Below, piece by piece: positions 51,774 to 60,427 of a stretch of DNA of 64,000 nucleotides. Every line of letters begins with the position of its first letter. The stretch's first letter is position 1. The stretch spans positions 1 to 64,000 of the forward strand of contig JAHBXX010000011.1 in the NCBI GenBank assembly GCA_019636245.1, given 5' to 3'. The position numbers and the translations under genes were made by a program. The notes beneath the pieces were generated by a model that was not told the origin of the DNA, searched no databases, and was given only the letters and a program-made list of their open reading frames with translations. This DNA is from Planctomycetota bacterium. GTDB taxonomy: Bacteria > Planctomycetota > UBA1135 > UBA2386.

Positions 51774-51779
51774 ATCTTG
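51774..51779 (-). promoter_or_regulatory. candidate -10 box
   Basis: CAAGAT on the minus strand ends 6 bases before the ATG at 51767, the same close spacing as at other starts in the window. Confidence 0.35.
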
Positions 51780-51855
51780 GCCGCCGCTGTCGCGGCCCGC
51801 CACAGCGGTGTCGATGGTTTCAGCATTGGCGCGGAACTGCCGATGAGAGCGCACG

Positions 51856-54117
51856 ATGAACCAGGTACGGCTCCACGGCGATCCGTTCGGCGACGACGCG
51901 ATGGCGGCCCAGCTGCGCAGCTTCCTGCGCCTCGCGCTCGGCAGCGGCATGGCTTGCGCCCTGTCGCTGGCGGCAGTCCGGCCGCGCCCGGCGGCGGCCG
52001 GCGAACGCGAGGTCCACCTGACCGACGGCGTGCGCCCGTTCACCGTCGGCACGCGGCTGCCGCCGGCCGAGGTCGACCTGCTGCTGCGGGCCGCGGGCAA
52101 CGTCACCGCCGCGACCGCACCCGTGATCGTGTTCGCGCCGGGGCCCGCGCGGGCCGACGCGGCGGCCTTGGCCGGTCTCGAGTGGCCCCAGGCCGCGATC
52201 GTGCTGGCGGTGCGCGACGGCACGCCGGCCGCCGAACTGCTCGAGCGCGTGCGCGCCGAACTGCGCTGGGCCGGCTGCGAGCACCCGCCGCACGCGCTCG
52301 AGGAGCGCGACCTGGCGCCGTGGCTGGCGCTGCCGCGCGCTGCCGCCGGCGGCCCGATCGTGCACATCGGCAACGGCGCCGCCGACGGCACCGACCTCGT
52401 CGTCGCCTGCTGGCGCGCCGACCATGCGGCCGCGGGCCGTGGCCTGCGGCTGGTCCTGCCGGCCGCCGACGACGCCGCGATCGAGGCGCTGGAACGCCAG
52501 CTGCCGGCCGGCGCCGGCGCGGTCGAGATCCTGCGGTCGCCCTTCGAACCCGGTCAGCTGCGCGACGCCGCCGCGATCGTGTTGCCCTGGCGGCGGCCGG
52601 GTTGCCCGCGGGTGCTGGTGCAGTCCCTCGCCTCCGGGCGGCCGGTCTGTGCCAGCCGCTACGCCGGCACCGCCGCGCTGCTCGGGCGGGAAGGCATCTG
52701 CGTGCCGATCGGCGGCCGCGTGGCGCCGCCGGCGGCGCCGCTGCCGTTCGCGCCCGAACCCGCGGCGGTGGCGGCAGCGGTCCGTCGCGCCCTGGCCGAC
52801 GTCGCCGCCGGCGCGGCGGTCGGCCGCCGGGCCCGGTGCCACGTGGTCGAGGAACTCACGCGCGGTCGGCCCGCGGCGCCGCCGCCGGCGGTGCCGCGTC
52901 GGGGCGCCGATCGGCCGACGGTGGTGGTCGAAGCGCCGATCTTCGAGGTGTCGTCCGCGAGCGAACGCGCGCTCGGCCTCGCCGAGGCCCTGCGCCGCCG
53001 CGGCCGCGTCGACCTGCGGCTCGTGCCGCGGCCGCCGTTCCACGGCGATCTCGGCTGCCTCCGCCGGCGCGCTCCGGACCTCGAGTCGGCCCTGTGCCGC
53101 AACCCCGGCCGTGTCGACCTGTGGCTGTCGCTCGGCGTGCCGCCCCGGTCCGCGCGGCCGGCCTGCCGCACGCACGCCCTGGCCGGCGACGGTGCCCTCG
53201 GCGCGCTGGCCTGGGAGCTGGTTCCCGCCCTGCTGCACGACGCCTGTGCCGTCGTCGTCGACGACGAGGCCGCGGCGCGCGTGCTCGCCGCGGCCGGCCG
53301 CGAGGCCAGTGCGATCGTCGTGGCGCCGCCCGGCGTCGACGAGGCGATGCACGAGCACGTCCCCGCGGACGCCCGCATCGTGGCCTGGAAGGGCCGCCGC
53401 CCCGCGGTGCTGTTCTGCGGCGCGCTGGCCTGGCGCGAGGGCTTCGACGTGTTCCTGCGCGCGGTGCTGGCGGCGCGCCAGGCCGGGCAGGACTTCGCCG
53501 TCGTCGTCAAGGCGATGGCGCGCACCGTCGACCCCGACCGCGCCGCACTCGGCGAACTGGTGCGCCGCTTCCGGTGCACCCCCGGCACGCCGCCCCTCCT
53601 GCTGGTCGACGAGGAGCTGTCGCGCGACGGCCTGGCCGCGCTCTATCGCGCCTGCGACGTGCTGTTGCACCCGCAGCGGGCGCACGGCCCCGCCCTGCCC
53701 GTGCTCGAGGCGATGGCCTGTGGCCTGCCGGTCGTGGCTGCACCCGGCGGCGTGGCGGCGCGCTGGGCGGGCGGGCCGGCGGTGGCGCGCATCCCCTGCG
53801 AGCGGCGGCCGGTCGACCCCGGTGGGGCGTACCTGGGCCAGCCCTGGGTGCACGAGCCGTCGGCGGCGGATGCCGGCCTGCTGCTGGTGGACGCCCTGGC
53901 CCACCTCGGCGAACGGCGCGCCGCGGCGCTCGCCGCGGCGCCGGCCGTGCGCCGGCAGGCGGGCTGGCACCACGCGGCCGCGGCGATCGAGCGGCTCGCG
54001 GGGGTCGAACCGGCGGTCGGCGAGGCGGCGGCGGCCGGCCAGCCGTCGGCGCCGCGGGAACTGCCGCGCGTGACCCTGCCGGCCGCGCCGCGGCCGGTGC
54101 CCGTCGCGGTGCGCTGA
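51856..54117 (+). CDS. tandem GT-B glycosyltransferase upstream of flagellar operon
   Basis: 753 residues. The C-terminal half (about 355-700) is a GT4-type enzyme with AVLFCGALAWREGFDVFLRA and the donor-site LHPQRAHGPALPVLEAMACGLPVV. The N-terminal half (about 60-330) has a similar order ending in LPWRRPGCPRVLVQSLASGRPV, suggesting a second, more degenerate GT-B module. An N-terminal stretch with one possible membrane helix precedes them. It is 128 bases before flgB on the same strand, so a role in flagellin or basal-body glycosylation is possible but unproven. The 54118-54245 gap holds no gene and no clear sigma-28 or sigma-54 promoter. Confidence 0.65.
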   Translation: MNQVRLHGDPFGDDAMAAQLRSFLRLALGSGMACALSLAAVRPRPAAAGEREVHLTDGVRPFTVGTRLPPAEVDLLLRAAGNVTAATAPVIVFAPGPARADAAALAGLEWPQAAIVLAVRDGTPAAELLERVRAELRWAGCEHPPHALEERDLAPWLALPRAAAGGPIVHIGNGAADGTDLVVACWRADHAAAGRGLRLVLPAADDAAIEALERQLPAGAGAVEILRSPFEPGQLRDAAAIVLPWRRPGCPRVLVQSLASGRPVCASRYAGTAALLGREGICVPIGGRVAPPAAPLPFAPEPAAVAAAVRRALADVAAGAAVGRRARCHVVEELTRGRPAAPPPAVPRRGADRPTVVVEAPIFEVSSASERALGLAEALRRRGRVDLRLVPRPPFHGDLGCLRRRAPDLESALCRNPGRVDLWLSLGVPPRSARPACRTHALAGDGALGALAWELVPALLHDACAVVVDDEAAARVLAAAGREASAIVVAPPGVDEAMHEHVPADARIVAWKGRRPAVLFCGALAWREGFDVFLRAVLAARQAGQDFAVVVKAMARTVDPDRAALGELVRRFRCTPGTPPLLLVDEELSRDGLAALYRACDVLLHPQRAHGPALPVLEAMACGLPVVAAPGGVAARWAGGPAVARIPCERRPVDPGGAYLGQPWVHEPSAADAGLLLVDALAHLGERRAAALAAAPAVRRQAGWHHAAAAIERLAGVEPAVGEAAAAGQPSAPRELPRVTLPAAPRPVPVAVR

Positions 54118-54245
54118 TGGACGCGTCGCCGGAGTGCTGCGATCCGCGACAGCGACCGCGTCGGCGACGTCGTCGTGTTCTCCATCCGCCGGTCTCAAGG
54201 CCGACACCGGTCCGCGTCGATGCTGAAGTGGCAAGTGGCGAATCC

Positions 54246-54593
54246 ATGATCGAGTTCGATCGCGACACGGCGTTCACGCAGCGCATGCTGGACGTGCTGA
54301 GCAGGCGCACCAAGGCGGCGTTGCACAACATCGCCAACCAGAACGTGCCCGGCTTCAAGCGCTACGAAGTGCGCTTCGAGGACCTGCTGCAGGAGGCGCG
54401 GCGCAAGGGCGCCGACGAGGCCGCGGTCGAGCCGGTCGTGCGCCGCGACCAGTCCGGCGCGCCGGGCACCAACAACGTCGTGCTGATGGAGGAGCTGGCG
54501 CTGCTCGGCAAGGCGTCCCTGCTCCACGACGTGATGACGCGCCGCGCCGGCAGCTACTTCGCGACCCTCAACAAGGCCATCCTCGGCAGGTGA
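54246..54593 (+). CDS. flgB: flagellar rod protein FlgB
   Basis: 115 residues. FlgB is a proximal rod subunit. The N-terminal helix and the segment AALHNIANQNVPGFKRYEVRFEDLL are the family hallmark (residues 24-48). It is the first gene of a 12-gene flagellar operon, followed by flgC after 4 bases. Confidence 0.92.
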   Translation: MIEFDRDTAFTQRMLDVLSRRTKAALHNIANQNVPGFKRYEVRFEDLLQEARRKGADEAAVEPVVRRDQSGAPGTNNVVLMEELALLGKASLLHDVMTRRAGSYFATLNKAILGR

Positions 54594-54597
54594 CGAC

Positions 54598-55053
54598 ATG
54601 GACGATGCGATGCAGGGAGTGTTCCGCGGCTTCGACATCGCCGCTTCCGGGCTGCGCGCCGAGCTGCAGCGGTCCGAGGTCGTCGCCGCGAACCTGGGCA
54701 ACATGCACCGCACCGGCAACGCGCAGAACGAGCCGTATCGGCGCAGGACGCTGGTGTTCGAGGAGCTGCTCGCCGGCGCGCGCGGCGCCGAGCCCGGCCA
54801 GGACGAGGTGGCGAAGGTCGCCGGCGGCGTGCAGGTCGCCCGCGTGGTCGAGGACTCGACCCCGTTCCCGGTCTTCTACCAGCCGGGTCACCCGGACGCC
54901 GACGAGAGCGGGCAGGTGCTCGGCAGCAACGTGGACCTGTTCCGCGAGCTGGTCGACATGTCGGTGATCGAGCGCAGCTTCGACGCCAACCTGACCGCGT
55001 TGCGGACCTACCGCAACATGCTGCAGAACACGATCAGCAACATGAGCCGTTGA
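54598..55053 (+). CDS. flgC: flagellar rod protein FlgC
   Basis: 151 residues, normal length. FlgC is a proximal rod protein. The N-terminal FRGFDIAASGLRAELQRSEVVAANLGN and the C-terminal VDMSVIERSFDANLTALRTYRNML are typical of rod proteins. The usual NIANxxT-type turn reads NLGNMHRT here. Confidence 0.94.
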   Translation: MDDAMQGVFRGFDIAASGLRAELQRSEVVAANLGNMHRTGNAQNEPYRRRTLVFEELLAGARGAEPGQDEVAKVAGGVQVARVVEDSTPFPVFYQPGHPDADESGQVLGSNVDLFRELVDMSVIERSFDANLTALRTYRNMLQNTISNMSR

Positions 55054-55070
55054 TCCGGTGAGGTGACCCC

Positions 55071-55475
55071 ATGAGCGGCTTCGATCTTCCCCCGCTGTCC
55101 GGCTTCGACCTGAAGAGGCCGATGGGCTTCGACCCGGCGTCCCTCCCGGAGCTGGCCGGGCGTCTGCCGGCGTCGTTCGGCGACGGTGCGCCGGGCGTGC
55201 AGGACCCCGAGCGCCTCCTGGCGCCGGACGGCGGCGGCGGGCGTCGCCACGCCGGTGAGTCGTTCGGCGGCATCCTGGCCGATTCGCTGGCCCGGGTCGA
55301 TGCGCTGCAACGCGACGTGCAGGCGAAGACGCGCGGCATGGCGCTCGGCGAAGGCGTCGAGCTGCACGACGTGCTCGTGGCCGCGAACAAGAGCGAGGTG
55401 GCGTTCAACCTGCTGCTCGAGGTGCGCAACAAGCTCGTCGACGCGTGGGAGAAGCTCTCGAGGTCGGCGGTCTGA
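55071..55475 (+). CDS. fliE: flagellar hook-basal body protein FliE
   Basis: 134 residues. FliE joins the MS-ring to the rod. The conserved domain is the C-terminal half (from GGILADSLARVDALQRDV to VRNKLVDAWEKL). The first 60 residues are a Pro/Gly-rich extension with repeated FD-type motifs (GFDLPPLSGFDL), longer than in most FliE proteins. Confidence 0.9.
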   Translation: MSGFDLPPLSGFDLKRPMGFDPASLPELAGRLPASFGDGAPGVQDPERLLAPDGGGGRRHAGESFGGILADSLARVDALQRDVQAKTRGMALGEGVELHDVLVAANKSEVAFNLLLEVRNKLVDAWEKLSRSAV

Positions 55476-55478
55476 TCC

Positions 55479-56975
55479 ATGCGCTTCTTCCTCAACGAGA
55501 TCCTCACCCAGCTGAAGGGCATCTGGAACCGCCTCGACGGCGGCCAGCGGCTCGTCGTCAGCGCCGTGGTGCTGGCGACCGTCGTCGGTCTCGGCGTCGT
55601 GGTGTGGTTCGCCGGCCAGCCGAGCTACGAGACCGTGTTCACGGCCTCGACCAACGACGAGATCGCGCAGATGCAGCAGGCGCTGCAGAAGAGCGGCATC
55701 TCGTACGTCGTCGACGACGACGGCCGCACGTTCCGCGTCGAGCGCTCGAAGGTGGGGCTCGCCAACATGGCCAAGCGCCAGGCCGGTCTGCAGGGCGGTT
55801 CGGCGCCCTCGCTCGGCGGCGGCACCAGCCTGATCGACGATGCCGAGACCAAGGCGTGGAAGCTCGACGCCGCGTCGCGCGCGCAGGCCGCCGCGGCGAT
55901 CGCGATGCTCGATGGCGTCGCCTCGGTGACCGTGGCCGCCAGCCGGCCGCGGCGCGTGGCCGCGTTCCGCGACCGCGACGGCGAGGTGCGACCGAGCGCG
56001 ACCGTGGTGCTGCGGCTCAAGCCCGGCGTGCCGTTCGATCCGCTGGCGCGCAGCGCCGCGTCGGTCGCCAGTTCGCAGCTGACGGTGCCGCTGGAGAACG
56101 TCGAGGTCGTCAGTTCGTCCGGCAACCAGCGCTGGCGCTACGACCCGGACCGCGACTCGGGCGGCGGCTCGTCCGAGTTCCTCAACCTGCAGCGCGGCCT
56201 CAGCGACGAGCGCACGCGCATCGCCCAGGAGCGGCTCGACCAGCTCTGGCCGGGGAAGACCAGCGTGTCGGTGATCGTCGAGCTCGACCCGTCCTGGGAG
56301 GTGGTCAGCTCGAAGGTGCTGCCCAACGACCAGATCGTGCGGTCGGAGAAGTTCTCCAAGGACGTCACCGACAGCACCGGCAAGCCGACCGGCGACGGCG
56401 AGCGCGACAAGAACACCAGCCGGAACGAGACCCGCGACCGCGAGTTCGTCACCGAGATCGGCGAACGGCGCGCCGGCCGCATGGCACCCGAGATCCGCCG
56501 CATGGCCGTCGCGGTCCTCTACGACCGGTCGCTCGAGCAGGCGGCCGGCTTCAACAAGGACGACCTCGTACGGGCGGTCAAGGCGATCGTCGGCTGGGTC
56601 CCGGAGCGCGACCGCCCGGAGGCGTTCAGCACGCTGGCCGCCGAGTTCGCGCCGGTGGAACCGGAGGTCGCCGCCGTCGCCGGCCCGACGATGGTCGACC
56701 TGGCGCTGCGCTGGGGGCCGACCGTCGGCCAGATCCTCGGCGTCCTGGTCGTCGTGCTGTTCCTGCGCGGGTTGTTCCGCCGTGCCTCGCCGGCCGCGAA
56801 GCCGGCCGCGGCGGAGGCGGGCGGGCTCGGGGCCAGGGGGGACGGCCGCGAGGACGACCTCTCGCCGGAGGAGCAGCAGAAGCGCATGCGGCGCGAGATC
56901 GAGCGCACGATCGCCAACGATCCGGCGGCGCTGGCGCGCCTGCTGGAGACCTGGCTGACGGAGCAGAAGGCGTGA
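55479..56975 (+). CDS. fliF: flagellar MS-ring protein FliF
   Basis: 498 residues. It has two membrane helices (about 25-46 and 420-440) with a large periplasmic domain between them. The N-terminal FTASTNDEIAQMQQALQKSG is typical of the ring-building motif region. The cytoplasmic C-terminus, which binds FliG, ends in helices. The protein is slightly short for FliF, mainly in the periplasmic domain. Confidence 0.94.
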   Translation: MRFFLNEILTQLKGIWNRLDGGQRLVVSAVVLATVVGLGVVVWFAGQPSYETVFTASTNDEIAQMQQALQKSGISYVVDDDGRTFRVERSKVGLANMAKRQAGLQGGSAPSLGGGTSLIDDAETKAWKLDAASRAQAAAAIAMLDGVASVTVAASRPRRVAAFRDRDGEVRPSATVVLRLKPGVPFDPLARSAASVASSQLTVPLENVEVVSSSGNQRWRYDPDRDSGGGSSEFLNLQRGLSDERTRIAQERLDQLWPGKTSVSVIVELDPSWEVVSSKVLPNDQIVRSEKFSKDVTDSTGKPTGDGERDKNTSRNETRDREFVTEIGERRAGRMAPEIRRMAVAVLYDRSLEQAAGFNKDDLVRAVKAIVGWVPERDRPEAFSTLAAEFAPVEPEVAAVAGPTMVDLALRWGPTVGQILGVLVVVLFLRGLFRRASPAAKPAAAEAGGLGARGDGREDDLSPEEQQKRMRREIERTIANDPAALARLLETWLTEQKA

Positions 56976-56988
56976 GCGGAGGCCACCG

Positions 56989-58011
56989 GTGAGCGACGAA
57001 GCACGTCTGCCGATGGGGGTCGACCGCGCCATCGCCATGCTGCTGCTCTCGATCGATCCGGAGCTGGCGGCGAAGGTCATGCGCAGCTTCTCCGACGAGA
57101 CCGTCGACAAGGTCACGCGCGCGATGCAGGAGCTGCAGGAGGTCGCCATCGACCGCGACAGCATCCGCCGCGTGCACCAGGCCGTGGTGCAGCGGCTGCG
57201 CCAGGGCGGCATGGCGCTCGGCGACGTCGGCGGGCTGATGCGCGGCGTGCTGACCCGGGCCTTCGGCGAGGAGCGCAGCGGCGACTTCGCCCGCCGCGCC
57301 AACAGCGACATCCTGGCCAAGCGGCCGTTCGCGATGTTCGAGGCCCTGACGGCGGAGGATCTCGCCAACCTGCTGACCGAGGAGCACCCGCAGATCGCCG
57401 CCGTGTTCATCGCCCACCTCGACCGCAAGAAGGGCGGCGAGGTGCTGAACCACCTCGACGACGACGTGCGCGCCGACCTGGTGCTGCGCGTGGCGACGCT
57501 GGACCGCACGCCGGCCGACGTCGTGCAGCGCGTGCTGGAGGTGATGCGCAAGAAGGTCAAGGACCTCGGCCTGACGACGCTGCGCAGCGAACCGAAGGCC
57601 TGGATCAAGGCGGCGGCGTCGATCCTGAACAACCTCGGCGGCGGCGAGAAGTCGGTGCTCGAACGCATCGAGGCGACCGACGCGACGATCGCCGGCGCGA
57701 TCCGCGAGGAGATGTTCACGTTCGAGGACATCGCCAAGCTGGACAAGAAGTCGATGCAGAAGATCCTCGCCGCCGTCGACTCGCGCCAGCTGGCGGTGTC
57801 GTTGAAGGCGGCCATTCCCGTCGTCGAACAGGCGATCCTCACCAACCTGAGCCGGCGCGCCGCGGACATGGTGCGCGAGGAACGCGACAACCTCGGGCCG
57901 ACGCCGCTGTCCGAGGTGCTGCAGGCCCAGCACGAGATCCTCGGCATGATCCGCGACATGATGGACAAGGGCGAAGTCAAGCCGGCGAACGCGGCCGAGC
58001 AGATGGTGTGA
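56989..58011 (+). CDS. fliG: flagellar motor switch protein FliG
   Basis: 340 residues, normal length, starting at GTG. FliG couples the C-ring to the MS-ring and meets the stator. Blocks seen are AMLLLSIDPELAAKVM, LTEEHPQIAAVFIAHLD (the EHPQ motif, near residue 130) and VLERIEATDATIAGAIREEMFTFEDI. The charged C-terminal helix that contacts the stator is present. Confidence 0.96.
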   Translation: MSDEARLPMGVDRAIAMLLLSIDPELAAKVMRSFSDETVDKVTRAMQELQEVAIDRDSIRRVHQAVVQRLRQGGMALGDVGGLMRGVLTRAFGEERSGDFARRANSDILAKRPFAMFEALTAEDLANLLTEEHPQIAAVFIAHLDRKKGGEVLNHLDDDVRADLVLRVATLDRTPADVVQRVLEVMRKKVKDLGLTTLRSEPKAWIKAAASILNNLGGGEKSVLERIEATDATIAGAIREEMFTFEDIAKLDKKSMQKILAAVDSRQLAVSLKAAIPVVEQAILTNLSRRAADMVREERDNLGPTPLSEVLQAQHEILGMIRDMMDKGEVKPANAAEQMV

Positions 58012-58018
58012 GCCGGCG

Positions 58019-58612
58019 ATGACCGTCACCACGCCACCACGCCGCCCGGCGCCGCTGATCGGCCTGCGCCTGCTGCCGCGGCACCCGCGGCCGGGCACGT
58101 CGGCGGCCCGCGTCGTGGGGCCGCTGCTCGACCTCGGCGCGCGCGAGGCCGGCCGCCGCGCCGAGCGGCAGGCCGTCGAGCGGCTCGTCGCCGGCGCGGA
58201 CGCGGCGCTCACGGCCCTGCCGGCGTTGGTCGCCGACCGCCTCGACCAGGTCGCCGCGCTGGCGGTCGAACTGGGGCTCGCGGTCGCGCGCGAGGTGGTC
58301 GGCGACGCGCTCGATCGCGGCCTCGTCGACCCGACGCCGACCGTCGCCCGCTGCCTGCGCGACTGCGTGCACGGCGCCTCGCGCGCCGACCTGGTCGTGC
58401 GCCTGCATCCCGACGACCTGGCCCTGGTGCAGCAGCGCCTCGCCGGGATGGAGGCGCTGCGCGAGGAGGTCGCGGCGGCGCGGTTCGTCGCCGATCCGTC
58501 GGTGCCGCGCGGCGGCGTGCGCGCCGAGACCGAGACCGGCCGCCTGCGCTACGACCCGCGCGATGCGCTCGAACGGCTCGCCGCCGAACTGCGGCGCGAG
58601 GCGGCGTCGTGA
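58019..58612 (+). CDS. fliH: flagellar export ATPase regulator FliH
   Basis: 197 residues. FliH is the stator-like peripheral stalk of the FliI ATPase. The C-terminal half has the VVRLHPDDLALVQQRL and FVADPSVPRGGVRAETETG blocks of FliH/HrpE/V-ATPase E subunits. The N-terminal part is Arg/Ala-rich and poorly conserved. Its stop overlaps the fliI start (GTGA). Confidence 0.85.
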   Translation: MTVTTPPRRPAPLIGLRLLPRHPRPGTSAARVVGPLLDLGAREAGRRAERQAVERLVAGADAALTALPALVADRLDQVAALAVELGLAVAREVVGDALDRGLVDPTPTVARCLRDCVHGASRADLVVRLHPDDLALVQQRLAGMEALREEVAAARFVADPSVPRGGVRAETETGRLRYDPRDALERLAAELRREAAS

Positions 58613-59922
58613 CCCTGCCGCCGGCGCTGCAGCGCGCCCTCGATGCGGCGCGCACCGTCAACCGGCCGCGCGCCGAAGGACGCGTGCGGGCGATCCGCGG
58701 CATCGCCATCCAGGTGACCGGCCTCGGCGCGGCGATCGGCGACGTCTGCACGATCGAGGCCGAGGCGGGCGCCCTGCGGATTCCGGCCGAGGTGGTCGGC
58801 TTCGACGGCAGCGACGCGGTGGTGATGGCGCTCGGCGACCACCACCGGGTGGCGCCCTGGGACCGCGTGCAGAACGAGCACCGCGCCGTCGCCGTGCCGG
58901 TCGGCGACGGCCTGCTCGGCCGGGTCGTCGATGCCCTCGGTCGGCCGCTCGACGGCGGGCCGCCGCCGGTCGGGCCGCTGCGCCCGGTCACCGGCGACGC
59001 ACCTGGTCCCCTGCAGCGATCGCCGATCCGCGAGCCGATCGAGACCGGCATCGCCGCGATCGACGGCATGCTCACCTGCGGCAAGGGCCAGCGCATCGGC
59101 ATCTTCGCCGGCTCGGGCGTCGGCAAGTCGACGCTGATGGGTGCGATCGCGCGCAGCGGCGCCGGCGACGTCAACGTCATCGCGCTGATCGGCGAACGCG
59201 GCCGCGAGGTCGGCGAGTTCGTCGCCGAGGCGCTGGGGGCCGAAGGGCTGCGCAAGAGCGTCGTCGTGGCCTGCACCTCGGATGCGGCGCCGATGCTGCG
59301 CGCCAAGGCGCCGCTGTGCGCGGTGACGATCGCCGAGGCGTTCCGCGCCCAGGGCCGCGACGTGATGTTCATGATGGACTCGGTCACGCGCTACGCGATG
59401 GCGGTGCGCGAGGTCGGCCTGGCGGCCGGCGAACCGCCGACGCTGCGCGGCTACCCGCCGAGCCTGTTCGCGGCGCTGCCGCGCCTGGTGGAGCGCCTGG
59501 GCAGCGACGCGCACGGCACGATCACCGGGCTGTTCACCGTGCTGGTAGATGGCGACGACATGAACGAGCCGGTGGCCGACGCCCTGCGCGGCTACCTCGA
59601 CGGGCACGTGGTGCTGAGTCGCCGCATCGCCGAGCGCGGCCGATTCCCCGCCGTCGACGTGCTGGCGTCGGTCAGCCGCCTGATGCCCAAGGTGGCGTCG
59701 GCCGACCAGCAGCGCCGCGCGCGGCGCATCCGCGAGTGGCTGGCGCACTACGAGGAGAACCGCGACCTGGTCTCGGTCGGCGCCTACCGCAAGGGGGCCG
59801 ATCCGCTGCTCGACCAGGCGATCGCCAAGATCGGCGCGATCGAGGGACTGCTGTTCCACGGCGCCGAACCGCGCGCCGCCGCCGACACCCTGAAGGCGCT
59901 GCAGGCGATCGCCGGGCCGTAG
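58609..59922 (+). CDS. fliI: flagellum-specific ATPase FliI
   Basis: 437 residues starting at GTG. FliI is the hexameric ATPase of the flagellar type III export apparatus. The P-loop GSGVGKST is near residues 168-175, with the Walker B-type DVMFMMDSVTRYAMA and the family TLRGYPPSLFAALPRLVERLG block. Length is normal. Confidence 0.97.
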   Translation: MTLPPALQRALDAARTVNRPRAEGRVRAIRGIAIQVTGLGAAIGDVCTIEAEAGALRIPAEVVGFDGSDAVVMALGDHHRVAPWDRVQNEHRAVAVPVGDGLLGRVVDALGRPLDGGPPPVGPLRPVTGDAPGPLQRSPIREPIETGIAAIDGMLTCGKGQRIGIFAGSGVGKSTLMGAIARSGAGDVNVIALIGERGREVGEFVAEALGAEGLRKSVVVACTSDAAPMLRAKAPLCAVTIAEAFRAQGRDVMFMMDSVTRYAMAVREVGLAAGEPPTLRGYPPSLFAALPRLVERLGSDAHGTITGLFTVLVDGDDMNEPVADALRGYLDGHVVLSRRIAERGRFPAVDVLASVSRLMPKVASADQQRRARRIREWLAHYEENRDLVSVGAYRKGADPLLDQAIAKIGAIEGLLFHGAEPRAAADTLKALQAIAGP

Positions 59923-59968
59923 CGGAATCGGCTCAGCATCGGCCCATGCCACGGCCGATACGGGCCGC

Positions 59969-60427
59969 ATGCGACGATTCCGCTTCCGACTCGCGCCGCT
60001 GCTGCGGTTGCGCACCCAGCTCGAGCGCGGCGCCCGTCGCGACCTGGCCGTGGCGGTCGCCGACGTCGCGGCGTTCGACCAGCGCCTGGCCGCCGCCGAC
60101 CGCGGTCTGGCCGACTGCGCTGCGCAGGCGGCCGGCGACGGTCCGGTCGGCCGGCTGGCCCGGGCCCTGGAGACCGGTCTGCGCCGCCACCAATGGCGGC
60201 TGCGCCAGGGCCAGCAGGCGGCGCAGCGGCAGCTCGACCTCGCCCGCGCCGAGTTCGCCGGCCGGGCGCGGGACGCCAAGGCCCTGCGGCAACTGCGCGA
60301 CCAGCGGCAGGCACACTGGCGGCTGGCGACGGCCCGCGCCGAGCAGCGCGAACTCGACGAACTGGCGAGCCTCGGCCGGCAGGCGGCGCACCACGCCGGG
60401 CCGTCGGCCGAGCGGGAGGAGGCATGA
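59969..60427 (+). CDS. fliJ: flagellar export chaperone FliJ
   Basis: 152 residues. FliJ is a coiled-coil stalk of the FliI ring. The N-terminal FRFRLAPLLRLRTQLE is typical. The rest is an Arg/Ala/Gln-rich helical protein. It is weakly conserved in sequence, so position carries much of the assignment. Its stop overlaps the next start (ATGA). Confidence 0.82.
   Translation: MRRFRFRLAPLLRLRTQLERGARRDLAVAVADVAAFDQRLAAADRGLADCAAQAAGDGPVGRLARALETGLRRHQWRLRQGQQAAQRQLDLARAEFAGRARDAKALRQLRDQRQAHWRLATARAEQRELDELASLGRQAAHHAGPSAEREEA

Noticed and set aside
54118..54245. Search for sigma-28 or sigma-54 promoter before flgB
   Set aside because: GCCGACA and TGGCAAG fragments occur but lack the partner box at correct spacing.
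48810..54593. 1,927-residue plus-strand open frame
   Set aside because: Real coding content in it is only FlgB at the end. The rest is antisense or out-of-frame to rph, the hybrid kinase and the tandem glycosyltransferase.
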